Source: Shinella sp. PSBB067 (GTDB lineage Bacteria > Pseudomonadota > Alphaproteobacteria > Rhizobiales > Rhizobiaceae). From it: a DNA stretch of 64,000 nucleotides. Positions 26,343-34,897 of the stretch are shown one piece after another. The position numbers and the translations under genes were made by a program. Each line of letters opens with the position of its first letter. Position 1 is the stretch's first letter. Location of the stretch: the NCBI RefSeq assembly GCF_016839145.1, contig NZ_CP069302.1:186001-250000 (forward strand), in the 5' to 3' direction. The notes under the pieces were generated by a model. The model did not search any database. It saw only the letters and a program-made list of their open reading frames with translations, and was not told the DNA's origin.

Positions 26343-27164
26343 ATGCGTCTCGGCTTCAACTTCTGGCTCGGCGCGGGGCTGACAGCGCTGGTGATCCTCG
26401 CTGGCGTCCTCGCCCCGTGGATCGCGCCCTTCGACCCGGTGCTCGACGCGGACCTGATGAATTCCGAGCTGCCGCCGGATGCGACCTTCTGGTTCGGCAC
26501 GGACGGGCAGGGGCGCGACGTCTATACCCGCATCCTCTACGGCGCGCAGATCTCGCTGACGGTCGGCATCGTCTCGCAGGTGATCAATTCGATCATCGGC
26601 GTCACGCTCGGCATGACCGCCGGCTATTGGGGCGGCTGGTGGGACGACCTCGTCAACGGCCTCACCAATGTCATGCTCGCCATCCCCTCGCTGATCTTCG
26701 CGCTCGCCGTGATGGCGGTGCTCGGCCCGGGCCTGCCCTCGCTCCTCGTCGCGCTCGGTCTCACCAACTGGAGCTGGACCTGCCGTATCGCCCGTTCCTC
26801 GACGCTCTCGCTGAAATCGCAGGGCTATGTGCAGGCGGCGCAGACGCTCGGCTACGGGGACCTGCGCATCATGTTCACGCAGATCCTGCCCAACATGATG
26901 GGGCCGATCCTCGTCATGGCGACGCTCGGCATGGGCTCGGCGGTGCTGTCGGAAGCGGCGCTCTCCTTCCTCGGCCTCGGCATCCAGCCGCCGTTCCCGA
27001 GCTGGGGCTCGATGCTGACGGATGCGCGCCAGCTCATCCAGCTCGCGCCCTGGGTGGCGCTCTTCCCTGGCCTTGCCATCTTCCTCTCCGTGCTCGGCTT
27101 CAACCTTCTCGGCGACGGCCTGCGCGACAGCCTCGACCCGCATATGAGGACGCGCAGGCCATGA
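26343..27164 (+). CDS. Peptide ABC transporter permease (DppC-like)
   Basis: A 273-residue permease with one N-terminal helix, the motif WFGTDGQGRDVYTRILYGAQ, about five more helices, the coupling loop AAQTLGYGDLRIMFTQILPN and SEAALSFLGLGIQPPFPSWG near the end. AGGAG overlapping the previous stop codon serves as ribosome site. Its stop overlaps the start of the first ATPase (ATGA). Confidence 0.94.
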   Translation: MRLGFNFWLGAGLTALVILAGVLAPWIAPFDPVLDADLMNSELPPDATFWFGTDGQGRDVYTRILYGAQISLTVGIVSQVINSIIGVTLGMTAGYWGGWWDDLVNGLTNVMLAIPSLIFALAVMAVLGPGLPSLLVALGLTNWSWTCRIARSSTLSLKSQGYVQAAQTLGYGDLRIMFTQILPNMMGPILVMATLGMGSAVLSEAALSFLGLGIQPPFPSWGSMLTDARQLIQLAPWVALFPGLAIFLSVLGFNLLGDGLRDSLDPHMRTRRP

Positions 27165-28072
27165 CCCAGCCGCTGCTCGACATCAGGGACCTGCAGCTCG
27201 GCGTCGCGCTCGGCCGTTCGGTTTCCCATCCGCTCCTCAAGGGCGTCTCCTTCCAGATCATGCCGGGCGAGGCCTACGGGCTCGTCGGGGAATCCGGCTC
27301 GGGCAAGTCGGTGACGTCGCTCGCCGTCATGGGGCTCCTGAAGAAACCGCTCGCCGTTTCCGGCGGCGAGATCCTGTTCAAGGGGCAGAACCTGCTTGCC
27401 CTCTCGAAACGCGAGATGCGGCGCCTTCGCGGCAACCGCATCGCCATGATCTTCCAGGAGCCAATGACGGCGCTGAACCCGCTTTCCACCGTCGGCCGGC
27501 AGATCGCGGAAATGTTCGTGCTGCATCAGGGCAAGGGCTGGGACGAGGCGCAGAAACTTGCGGTCGAGGCGCTCGCCAGCGTGCGCGTGCCCAATCCCGA
27601 CCGGCGGGCGAAAAACTATCCGCACCAGATGTCGGGTGGCCTTCGCCAGCGCGTGATGATCGCCATGGCGCTCGCCTGCAACCCGGACCTCCTGATCGCC
27701 GACGAGCCGACCACCGCGCTCGACGTCACCGTGCAGGCCGAGGTGCTGCGCCTCATCAAGGAGCTCTGCGCCGAGCGCGGCACGGCCGTGCTCTTCATCA
27801 GCCACGACCTCGGCGTCATCGCCAGCATCTGCCAGCGCGTCGGCGTCATGTATTCGGGGTGCCTCGTGGAGGAGAACGAGACGCGGGCGCTCTTCGAGAA
27901 TCCGCGGCACGAATATACCCGCGGCCTCCTCGGCGCCCTGCCGCGCCTCGGCAGCCGCAGCCAGCACGGCCGTCAGCGGCTGGTCGATATCGACAGCATC
28001 ATCGCCGACCGTTCCAGGCTGACCGAGACCCGCTTCATCGCGCCGCGCGGCGCGGAAAGGAGCCAGCCATGA
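27161..28072 (+). CDS. Peptide ABC transporter ATP-binding protein (DppD-like)
   Basis: A 303-residue ATPase with Walker [11 protein letters not shown]-loop [13 protein letters not shown], signature MSGGLRQR, Walker [15 protein letters not shown] and FISHDLGV. The C-terminal part carries [18 protein letters not shown] but lacks the four-cysteine cluster found in the homologue at 10216-11169. It is coupled to its neighbours by ATGA overlaps on both sides. Confidence 0.94.
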   Translation: MTQPLLDIRDLQLGVALGRSVSHPLLKGVSFQIMPGEAYGLVGESGSGKSVTSLAVMGLLKKPLAVSGGEILFKGQNLLALSKREMRRLRGNRIAMIFQEPMTALNPLSTVGRQIAEMFVLHQGKGWDEAQKLAVEALASVRVPNPDRRAKNYPHQMSGGLRQRVMIAMALACNPDLLIADEPTTALDVTVQAEVLRLIKELCAERGTAVLFISHDLGVIASICQRVGVMYSGCLVEENETRALFENPRHEYTRGLLGALPRLGSRSQHGRQRLVDIDSIIADRSRLTETRFIAPRGAERSQP

Positions 28073-29034
28073 CCGCCCCGCTCCTTCAGGTGGACGACCT
28101 GCATGTGCGCTTCCCGATTTCCGGCGGGGGGCTTTTCGGCGCCGGCAAGCGCATGCTGCACGCCGTCAACGGCATCAGCTTCGAGCTGGCCAAGGGCGAG
28201 TGCCTGTCCATCGTCGGCGAATCCGGCTGCGGCAAGTCGACGACCGCGCTTTCCATCCTCGGCCTGCAGGAGCCGACGGAAGGGGCGATCCGCTATCGCG
28301 GCCAGCCGCTCGCCGGTGCCGGCGCACCGGGCCGTATGCAGCGCGCGAAAGCCGTGCAGATGGTCTTCCAGGACCCCTATGCCTCGCTCAATCCGCGCCA
28401 GTCCGTGCGCACCTCGCTCGCCGCGCCGCTGAAGCTGCACGGCATCACGGCATCCTCGGAAATCGAGGGCCGCATAGAGGCCATGATGAAGAATGTCGGC
28501 CTGACGCCCGAGCAGGCGCGCCGTTACCCGCATGAATTTTCCGGCGGCCAGCGCCAGCGCATCGGCATCGCCCGCGCGCTCATCCTCGAACCGGAGATCG
28601 TCGTGCTGGACGAGCCGATCTCGGCGCTGGACGTGTCGATCCGCGCGCAGATCATCAACCTCCTGCTCGACCTGCAGGAAAAGCTCGGCCTCTCCTACCT
28701 CATGATCAGCCACGACCTCAGCGTGGTCGAGCATATGAGCGACCGGGTGCTGGTGATGTATTTCGGGCAGGTCGTGGAGGAGGGCGGCTGGCGGGAGATA
28801 TTCGAGAACCCGACGCATCCCTATACCCGCCGCCTGATCGCCGCCATACCAGACCCGGATGCCGCCCTGAACCCTGCTGCGGGATTGGGCAGCCTCCCCG
28901 ATTCGCCGCTGATCAAGGGTCGCGGCTTCGTGACGGACGGCAGCATCGCGCCGGATGTCTTTACGGCGCCGCTGTCATCCGAACTGGTCGAGATCGCCCC
29001 GCAGCACCGCGTCAGGCTGGCCGCCGCCGGCTGA
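28069..29034 (+). CDS. Peptide ABC transporter ATP-binding protein (DppF/OppF-like)
   Basis: A 321-residue ATPase: Walker A GESGCGKST, Q-loop MVFQDPYASLNPRQ, signature FSGGQRQR, Walker B IVVLDEPISALDVS, MISHDLSV, then the oligopeptide C-terminal domain (NPTHPYTRRLIAAIPDPD). The start has GGAAAGGAG and overlaps the previous stop. Its 3' end overlaps the 3' end of the leftward phosphopantetheinyl transferase gene by 23 bases, so the two operons converge with no spacer. Confidence 0.94.
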   Translation: MTAPLLQVDDLHVRFPISGGGLFGAGKRMLHAVNGISFELAKGECLSIVGESGCGKSTTALSILGLQEPTEGAIRYRGQPLAGAGAPGRMQRAKAVQMVFQDPYASLNPRQSVRTSLAAPLKLHGITASSEIEGRIEAMMKNVGLTPEQARRYPHEFSGGQRQRIGIARALILEPEIVVLDEPISALDVSIRAQIINLLLDLQEKLGLSYLMISHDLSVVEHMSDRVLVMYFGQVVEEGGWREIFENPTHPYTRRLIAAIPDPDAALNPAAGLGSLPDSPLIKGRGFVTDGSIAPDVFTAPLSSELVEIAPQHRVRLAAAG

Positions 29035-29686
29035 CGCCCAGGATAGGCTGAGCAGTCGTCGCGACGGCGAGGACGACGATGCGGGGGAGCAGGCAGGCGG
29101 ACAGCCGCATCCGGCGGCCGTTCGCAACGAGGGCCTCGCCGCGCGCGAGATCGACGCTGATGTCTTCGTAGCCGAGCACCTTCCCGTCCAGCGGATAGGC
29201 GGCCTTGTAGACGGCCTCCTTCGCGCTGAAGAGAAGCCGCGTCGCCAGACGAGGATCGACGCCCGCGAGAACGTCCGCTGGCATCACCACGAGGGGGGCG
29301 ATCTCGTCCGGCAGCGGCTCGGCCGGCTCCACATCGATGCCGAGCGATGGAATGTCGGCCGTGCGAGCGATGGCGGCGACGGCCATCTCGGCGTCATGGG
29401 CGAGCGAGCCGGCAAAGCCGTCCGGCCAGAGGGGCGCGCCTGCGGGGGAGCGTCCAATTCCCATGCAGCCCATCCCGTCCGCGGCCAGTAAATCGCGTGC
29501 AAGCGCGCGGGCGGTGCCGCTCGCGCGCCGGGCCGCCGGGCGGCGCGCCGGGAGGACGGCGGCCTCTTCGGGCAGGAGCAGGGCTTCGTCGCCCTGCCGG
29601 ATAAGGCGGCAGCCGAGCCGGACCCCCGGCGGGGCCAGCCGGCTCATCTGCGCCAGCAGCGCGGTCTCGGCCGCGCTGCTGCTCAT
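29012..29686 (-). CDS. 4'-phosphopantetheinyl transferase (EntD/Sfp superfamily)
   Basis: A 224-residue enzyme that transfers phosphopantetheine from CoA to a carrier-protein serine. Motifs: RRASGTARALARDLL near residue 55, GRSPAGAPLWPDGFAGSLAHD, the magnesium-site LGIDVEP, and FSAKEAVYKAAYP, the diagnostic WxxKEA-like block. The EntD-like spacing fits the siderophore/NRPS group. Its ATG overlaps the stop of the large synthetase gene (ATGA), so it is translated together with its probable substrate, whose carrier domain has S582. Confidence 0.92.
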   Translation of the reverse strand: MSSSAAETALLAQMSRLAPPGVRLGCRLIRQGDEALLLPEEAAVLPARRPAARRASGTARALARDLLAADGMGCMGIGRSPAGAPLWPDGFAGSLAHDAEMAVAAIARTADIPSLGIDVEPAEPLPDEIAPLVVMPADVLAGVDPRLATRLLFSAKEAVYKAAYPLDGKVLGYEDISVDLARGEALVANGRRMRLSACLLPRIVVLAVATTAQPILGVSRRRPA

Positions 29687-32600
29687 TCGGCGGAGACCGG
29701 CTTGACGAAGCCGTGCAGCTTGGCCGGATTGCCGCGCCAGATCGAGTTCGGCTCCAGGATCTCGCCCTTCATGACGAAGCAGTCGACATCGGCGATCGCG
29801 CCGTCGCCCATCGTCACGCCGTAGTGCACGAAGGCGGCGGGGCCGAGCGTGCAGCCGTTGCCAATGCGGATATGGTCCGACTTGAAGGCGCCTTCCTCCA
29901 GCGAATGGGCCTGGATGACGCAGCCCTCGTTGAGCGTGGCGTCGTCGCCGATCTCCACCAGCGAGCGCTCCGTCAGGTTCGCCCCGCCGTCATAGACGCG
30001 CTTGCCGATCTTCACGCCGAGCGCCCGCAGGATCATCGGGCGGAAGGGCGTACCGGCGAAGAGCCGGACGATGGGCGAATCCGACAGCTTCCAGTGCCGC
30101 TCGTGCCGCCAGAAGGCGACGTCGTAGATGGTCGTCATCTGCGGCTGGAGGCGGCGGAAGCCAAGGCTCGCCCATTCCATCAGGACATAGAAGGGGATGG
30201 TGACGGCCCCGGTGAGGACGACGGCGGCGAAGAGCGCGGCCTGCGCCCATTCCGTATAGTAGTTCAGCGCCCGGTCCCAGATCGCCAGCGTGACGAAGAG
30301 CATCGTCCACTGCACGGCGATGAACATCAGCGCGGTCGCCAGGTTGTGCCGGTTCTTGTGCGGCAGGCGGGCACGGCGGTCCTCCTCGCTGACGCCCTGG
30401 ATCAGCTCCTTGTCGCGCTTGACCATGCGCGGGATCTCGAAGGGCGGCGAGCCGAGCAGGCCGACATTCTCGCGCAGCGGCCCGTCGATGGGCACCATGA
30501 CCTTGGTGCCGAGCAGGACGTTGTCTCCGGTGCGCCCATCCGGCGGATAGAAGATATTGTTGCCGAAATAGTTGCGCTCGCCGACCTTCGTGTGTTCCAG
30601 CCGGAAGGCGGACGCGGACTTGTGCACGTTGATCATGTAGAGCCCGTCGGAGACCATCGTGCCCGTGCCGATTTCGCAGAGCAGCGGGTTGTCCTGCTGC
30701 TGGTTGCTGCCGAAGTTCGAGCCGGTCTGCACAACCTTGTTGAGGTTCCAGCCGAGCGCGCGGATGTAATGCACGACGGCGGAGCTGTCGCCGAACATCA
30801 GGTTGAGCAGGCGCGCATTGGTGCACACCTCCACGATGGATTGCAGCCAGAAATGGAAGCCGTAAAGCCGGTAGGTGCGGCCGGGCTTCAAAACGAGGCT
30901 GAACAGGCGCGGCAGCACCAGCGCGGCGAAGAGCAGGGCGACGATGAGCGCGACAAGCGTGAAGGTCGTGCCGATGGCGACGATGCCGATGGATTCCTGG
31001 TAATCGTCGCTGACATCCTGCCAGTAGCTGTGGAACCACAGCGGGAACGGCGTGACGATGACGAAAAGCGTGACGAGCTGCACCGCCTCGTAAAGGATGC
31101 GCCGCGTCTTGGAGAGCGTGACGACCGGCACCTTGCAATAGTCCGCCGTGGTCGCAACGGCGGGCGAGCCGTGCCAGTGCGCATCGTCGGGGATATGCTG
31201 CCCGCGCTGGAGCGAGGAAGCGTGGCCCAGCTGGGCGCGGTCGCCGATCGCGGTGTCGATGTCGATCATGCAGCCGACGCCGACGAAGGCGTCGCGGCCG
31301 ATGGCGATGGGGCCGGTATGGATATAGCCGGCCTGCGCGCGGTAGCCGAGCACCATCGATTCCTTGCGCAGGATGGCGTTCTCGCCGATGGAGATGAGGT
31401 CGGTGCAGACCGGAACGGCGCGGCATTCTATGGTGGTGCTCCGGCCGAGCCGGGCGCCGAGCAGGCGCAGGTAAAGGCTGTAGAGCGGGCTGCCGCGGAA
31501 GAGCACGACAGGCGCCGTGCGGATCAGCGTCTTGACCACCCAGAAGCGGTAGTAACGAAGGCCCCAGATCGGGAAGCTCTCCGCCTTCCAACGGCCGACC
31601 AGCAGCCACTTCATGGCGACGGCGAAGCCGGACATGCCGAAGAAGACGGCGGCCGACAGGATCGCGCAGCGCAGGTAGAGCTGGACCGGGTCGTCGAGCA
31701 TGTCATAGACCCAGTTTAGGCCCGAATTCAGCATCCAGAAGCCGAAATAGCTGTAGAGGCCGTAGAAGGCGAGCTGGGCCGCGCCGCTGGTCCAGTAGGC
31801 AAGGTTCGAGGCGCGGTGCGTGAGGCATGGTTCCTCCGCCGCCGCGGCCTCCTCCTCCGGTCCCCGCAGGTGGCGTGCGAGGTCCGCCACCGTCGGATGC
31901 AGGTAGATGTCGCGCATCGAAGTCGTCGCCCATTCCCGGCGCGTGCGAAGCCGGGCGCAGAAGCGGGCCATCAGCAGGGAATTGGCGCCGAGGTCGTCGA
32001 AGAAATTGTCCTCGACATAGATGTCGTCCATCTTCAGCACGTCGCGCAGCACCTCCGCCAGGAAGCGCTCGTCGTCGGTCGAAGGCAGGATCTCCTTGCG
32101 CTCGGCGCCGAGCCGCACGCCGGACGGCTTCGGCAGCTTGCGCGTGTCGACCTTGTCGGAGACGGTCATCGGCAGCGCCGGCAGTTCCTCCAGGAAGGAG
32201 GGCACCATGTAGTCGGGCAGGCGGCGGCGCAGTTCGCGCGCAAGGTCCGCGCGGGCGATCGCCTCCGCGCCGGACTTCAGCGCGTAGTAGCCGACCAGCT
32301 CGACGCGGCCGGGCTCTATTTCCCAGGTGGTGACGGCAGCCTGCGCAATGGCGGGCTGGTCGAGCAGGACGGCCTCGATCTCGCCGAGCTCGATGCGGTA
32401 GCCGCGGATCTTTACCTGCGTGTCGATGCGGCCGTGGTATTCGACCTCGCCGTCGGCGTTTATGCGGCCGAGGTCGCCGGTGCGGTAGATACGCTGCGAG
32501 GGATTGTTGGGCAGGCCGATGAAATCGGCGATGAACTTCTGCGCCGTCAGCTCCGGCCGGTTGAGATAGCCGGCGGCCACGCCGATGCCGGCGATGCCGA

Positions 32601-33723
32601 TCTCGCCGAGCTCGCCGGGTGCCGACAGAACCGGACGCTCCGCATCGAGGATCACGATGGAATAGGTCGGCAGCGGGGCGCCGATGGTGACCGCGCGCTC
32701 GGGCGTCAGGTAACCCATGGTCGCCGTCACGGTCGCCTCGGTCGGGCCGTAGGTGTTGAGGATCCGGCGGCCGGGCCTCGACCAGCGCGTGACGAGGTTG
32801 TGCGGGCAGGCCTCGCCGCCGACCAGGATGGCGCGAAGGCTCGGCACGTCGCTTTCGATGGAGGAGAGCAGCGTCGGCGAGCAGGCCATGCAGGTGATGG
32901 CGTTGGCGCGCAGGAAATCCGCCAGTTCCTCGCCGACCAGCGTCATGCGGCCCGGCGCGGGCACGATGGTCGCCCCGGCGGCGAAGGGCACCCAGATCTC
33001 CTCGGTGGAGAAGTCGAAGGCGATGGTCATGCCCTGGTAGACGCGGTCGCCCGGGCGGTAGCCATAGGCTTCGGCGGCGATGCGCACGAAATTGCAGATG
33101 CTCTGGTGGCGCACCGCCACGCCCTTCGGCCGGCCGGTCGTGCCCGATGTATAGAGGATGTAGCAGGTGTCGTCCCCGCCGGCGGCGATCTCGAGCGGGG
33201 TACCCGGCTGCGCGGCAGCCTGCGGGCAATCGGCCGCGATCACCAGATGGGGAACGGAAAGCGCCGCCGCGCGCGGCGCATAGCCGGCGTTGGTGACGAT
33301 GAGGCTGACGCCGGCATCCTCGACGATGAGCGACATGCGCTCTTCGGGAAAGGCCGGGGCAAGCGGCACGAAGACGGCGCCGGCCTTCATCACGGCGAGG
33401 ATGGCGATATAGGTTTCGGCGGAGCGGTCGAGCAGGAGGGCGACGCGGTCGCCGGGCCTGACGCCGCGCCCGGCGAGGAGATGCGCGAAGCGGTTCGCCG
33501 CCGTATCCATCTCGCGGTAGGTCCAGACACGGCCGTTGTCCATGACGGCCGGCGCGGCGGCGTGGACAGCGGCCAGCCCCTCGAAGACGCGGGAAAGCCG
33601 TTCGCCCGGCTGGCCTGCAAGCGGCGAATCGGGACCGCACAGGATCTGCGGCGTCAGGCCGCTCTCCGTCAGTTCGGTAGCGTCCCGAGCCAGGCCGCGC
33701 AAATGGGTCCCTGCGTCGTTCAT
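29683..33723 (-). CDS. Pls/PosA-type single-module nonribosomal peptide synthetase (candidate poly-amino-acid synthetase)
   Basis: A 1346-residue membrane-bound protein. Order: adenylation domain (about 45-530) with YTSGTTGRPKG at 191, YGPTE at 325, YRTGD at 413 and catalytic K524; carrier domain (about 545-620) with GANSLL and pantetheine serine S582; then about 700 residues with three to four pairs of hydrophobic segments interleaved with three hexapeptide-repeat (left-handed beta-helix) stretches such as ISIGENAILRKESMVLG and IGNGCTLGPAAFVHYG. There is no condensation or thioesterase domain. Architecture and length match Streptomyces epsilon-poly-L-lysine synthetase (Pls, about 1319 residues) and its NRPS-terminal domain. 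The ATG at 33723 has only a weak site. Product predicted: a homopoly(amino acid), probably of a basic residue; unproven. Confidence 0.88.
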   Translation of the reverse strand: MNDAGTHLRGLARDATELTESGLTPQILCGPDSPLAGQPGERLSRVFEGLAAVHAAAPAVMDNGRVWTYREMDTAANRFAHLLAGRGVRPGDRVALLLDRSAETYIAILAVMKAGAVFVPLAPAFPEERMSLIVEDAGVSLIVTNAGYAPRAAALSVPHLVIAADCPQAAAQPGTPLEIAAGGDDTCYILYTSGTTGRPKGVAVRHQSICNFVRIAAEAYGYRPGDRVYQGMTIAFDFSTEEIWVPFAAGATIVPAPGRMTLVGEELADFLRANAITCMACSPTLLSSIESDVPSLRAILVGGEACPHNLVTRWSRPGRRILNTYGPTEATVTATMGYLTPERAVTIGAPLPTYSIVILDAERPVLSAPGELGEIGIAGIGVAAGYLNRPELTAQKFIADFIGLPNNPSQRIYRTGDLGRINADGEVEYHGRIDTQVKIRGYRIELGEIEAVLLDQPAIAQAAVTTWEIEPGRVELVGYYALKSGAEAIARADLARELRRRLPDYMVPSFLEELPALPMTVSDKVDTRKLPKPSGVRLGAERKEILPSTDDERFLAEVLRDVLKMDDIYVEDNFFDDLGANSLLMARFCARLRTRREWATTSMRDIYLHPTVADLARHLRGPEEEAAAAEEPCLTHRASNLAYWTSGAAQLAFYGLYSYFGFWMLNSGLNWVYDMLDDPVQLYLRCAILSAAVFFGMSGFAVAMKWLLVGRWKAESFPIWGLRYYRFWVVKTLIRTAPVVLFRGSPLYSLYLRLLGARLGRSTTIECRAVPVCTDLISIGENAILRKESMVLGYRAQAGYIHTGPIAIGRDAFVGVGCMIDIDTAIGDRAQLGHASSLQRGQHIPDDAHWHGSPAVATTADYCKVPVVTLSKTRRILYEAVQLVTLFVIVTPFPLWFHSYWQDVSDDYQESIGIVAIGTTFTLVALIVALLFAALVLPRLFSLVLKPGRTYRLYGFHFWLQSIVEVCTNARLLNLMFGDSSAVVHYIRALGWNLNKVVQTGSNFGSNQQQDNPLLCEIGTGTMVSDGLYMINVHKSASAFRLEHTKVGERNYFGNNIFYPPDGRTGDNVLLGTKVMVPIDGPLRENVGLLGSPPFEIPRMVKRDKELIQGVSEEDRRARLPHKNRHNLATALMFIAVQWTMLFVTLAIWDRALNYYTEWAQAALFAAVVLTGAVTIPFYVLMEWASLGFRRLQPQMTTIYDVAFWRHERHWKLSDSPIVRLFAGTPFRPMILRALGVKIGKRVYDGGANLTERSLVEIGDDATLNEGCVIQAHSLEEGAFKSDHIRIGNGCTLGPAAFVHYGVTMGDGAIADVDCFVMKGEILEPNSIWRGNPAKLHGFVKPVSAE

Positions 33724-34048
33724 TTCCAAAATCCTGCTTGTTGCGCATACGGCGAGGGCGGCGTCGGGCAATGGCGCGCCTCTGCGGGGCGAGGCCATGC
33801 GAAGCATCCCGCGTGGTCGCTTCGACTGCCGTCATCGTCGTGGGAGGCGCCTTACGCGCGGCTTTGCGAAAAGAAAAGCGGATTTTTGGATCGCGGCATA
33901 AAATAGCGTTGCATCGGGCGTCCCGACGCGAAACCACATGACGACGCGGAACCCGGCCGTCTCTCCGGGCGTTGAGGGAAATCCCTCATTATGCAATCGT
34001 TCCCTACGCGCTAACTTCGTCATATCATCACAAGCCAGCGAGGCGCGC
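33724..34048. promoter_or_regulatory. Divergent control region between the synthetase and hchA
   Basis: No gene is supported in these 325 bases. It has AT-rich stretches near 33880-33905 and 33985-34035 that could hold promoters for either side. The most striking element is the inverted repeat at 33972-33987, listed separately. Confidence 0.5.
33972..33987. promoter_or_regulatory. Perfect inverted repeat upstream of hchA
   Basis: TGAGGGA and TCCCTCA form 7-bp perfect arms around two A bases, 62 bases upstream of the hchA start. The coupled downstream gene encodes a LuxR-type regulator, whose class binds symmetric sites of about this size, so autoregulation is plausible. Confidence 0.5.
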
Positions 34049-34897
34049 ATGTCCGACCGAAATGTATCCGACAAGAAACCGCAACCCGATCCGGCGGAAG
34101 AGAACGCGTTCTTTCCCTCGATCTATTCCCTGAGCCAGTTCACGTCGCCGAAGTCCGACCTCGGCGGCGCGGATTATCCGACCCCCTACAGGGGCGCGAA
34201 GAAAATCCTCATGATCGGCGCGGATGAGCGCTACCTCCTGACCGACAACGGCAGCTTCTTTTCGACCGGCAACCACCCGGTGGAGACGCTGCTGCCGATG
34301 TATCACCTCGACAAGGCGGGCTTCGCCTTCGACGTGGCCACCGTCTCCGGCAATCCGGTCAAGTTCGAGTTCTGGGCCATGCCGTCCGAGGACGACGAGG
34401 TGAAGGGCTTCTTCGCCAGATATCATCCGCAGTTCAAGCAGCCGCGCAAGCTGGCCGATGTGATCGCCGGCGGGCTGGACGGCTATGCCGCGATCTTCGT
34501 TCCCGGCGGGCATGGCGCGCTGATCGGCATTCCCGGGAGCAGGGATGTCGGCGCGGCGCTGGAATGGGCGGCGGCAAACGACCGCTTCGTCATTTCTCTC
34601 TGCCACGGCCCGGCGGCCTTCCTGGCAGTCGGCGACAGCGACATCTATCGCGGCTTCAGGATCTGCGCCTTCCCCGATGCGCTCGACGCCACGACGCCCG
34701 ACATCGGCTACATGCCGGGCCACCTGACGTGGAAGTTCGGCGAGAAGCTGAAGACGCTCGGCTTCGAGATCGTGAACGACGGCATTACCGGCGCCGTGCA
34801 CAGGGACCGTACACTGATCACGGGAGACAGCCCGCTGGCCGGCAACAACCTGGGCAAGCTCGCGGCGGAGACCCTCCTCAAGGAAGTCACGGACTGA
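34049..34897 (+). CDS. hchA: Protein/nucleic acid deglycase HchA (Hsp31, glyoxalase III)
   Basis: A 282-residue DJ-1/PfpI-superfamily protein that aligns nearly end to end with Escherichia coli HchA (283 residues). The catalytic cysteine C185 and H186 are in [10 protein letters not shown], the partner glutamate E79 in GNHPVE, and metal-site H86 in [21 protein letters not shown] and [19 protein letters not shown] are almost identical to the E. coli protein. It removes methylglyoxal or glyoxal adducts and converts methylglyoxal to lactate, and also acts as a holdase. The ATG at 34049 fits the E. coli start. It overlaps the LuxR-type gene by a TGATG junction. Confidence 0.97.
   Translation: MSDRNVSDKKPQPDPAEENAFFPSIYSLSQFTSPKSDLGGADYPTPYRGAKKILMIGADERYLLTDNGSFFSTGNHPVETLLPMYHLDKAGFAFDVATVSGNPVKFEFWAMPSEDDEVKGFFARYHPQFKQPRKLADVIAGGLDGYAAIFVPGGHGALIGIPGSRDVGAALEWAAANDRFVISLCHGPAAFLAVGDSDIYRGFRICAFPDALDATTPDIGYMPGHLTWKFGEKLKTLGFEIVNDGITGAVHRDRTLITGDSPLAGNNLGKLAAETLLKEVTD

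Noticed and set aside
29713..33906. Two long plus-strand frames opposite the synthetase
   Set aside because: The minus-strand protein has all adenylation and carrier motifs; the opposite translations are compositionally biased and motif-free.
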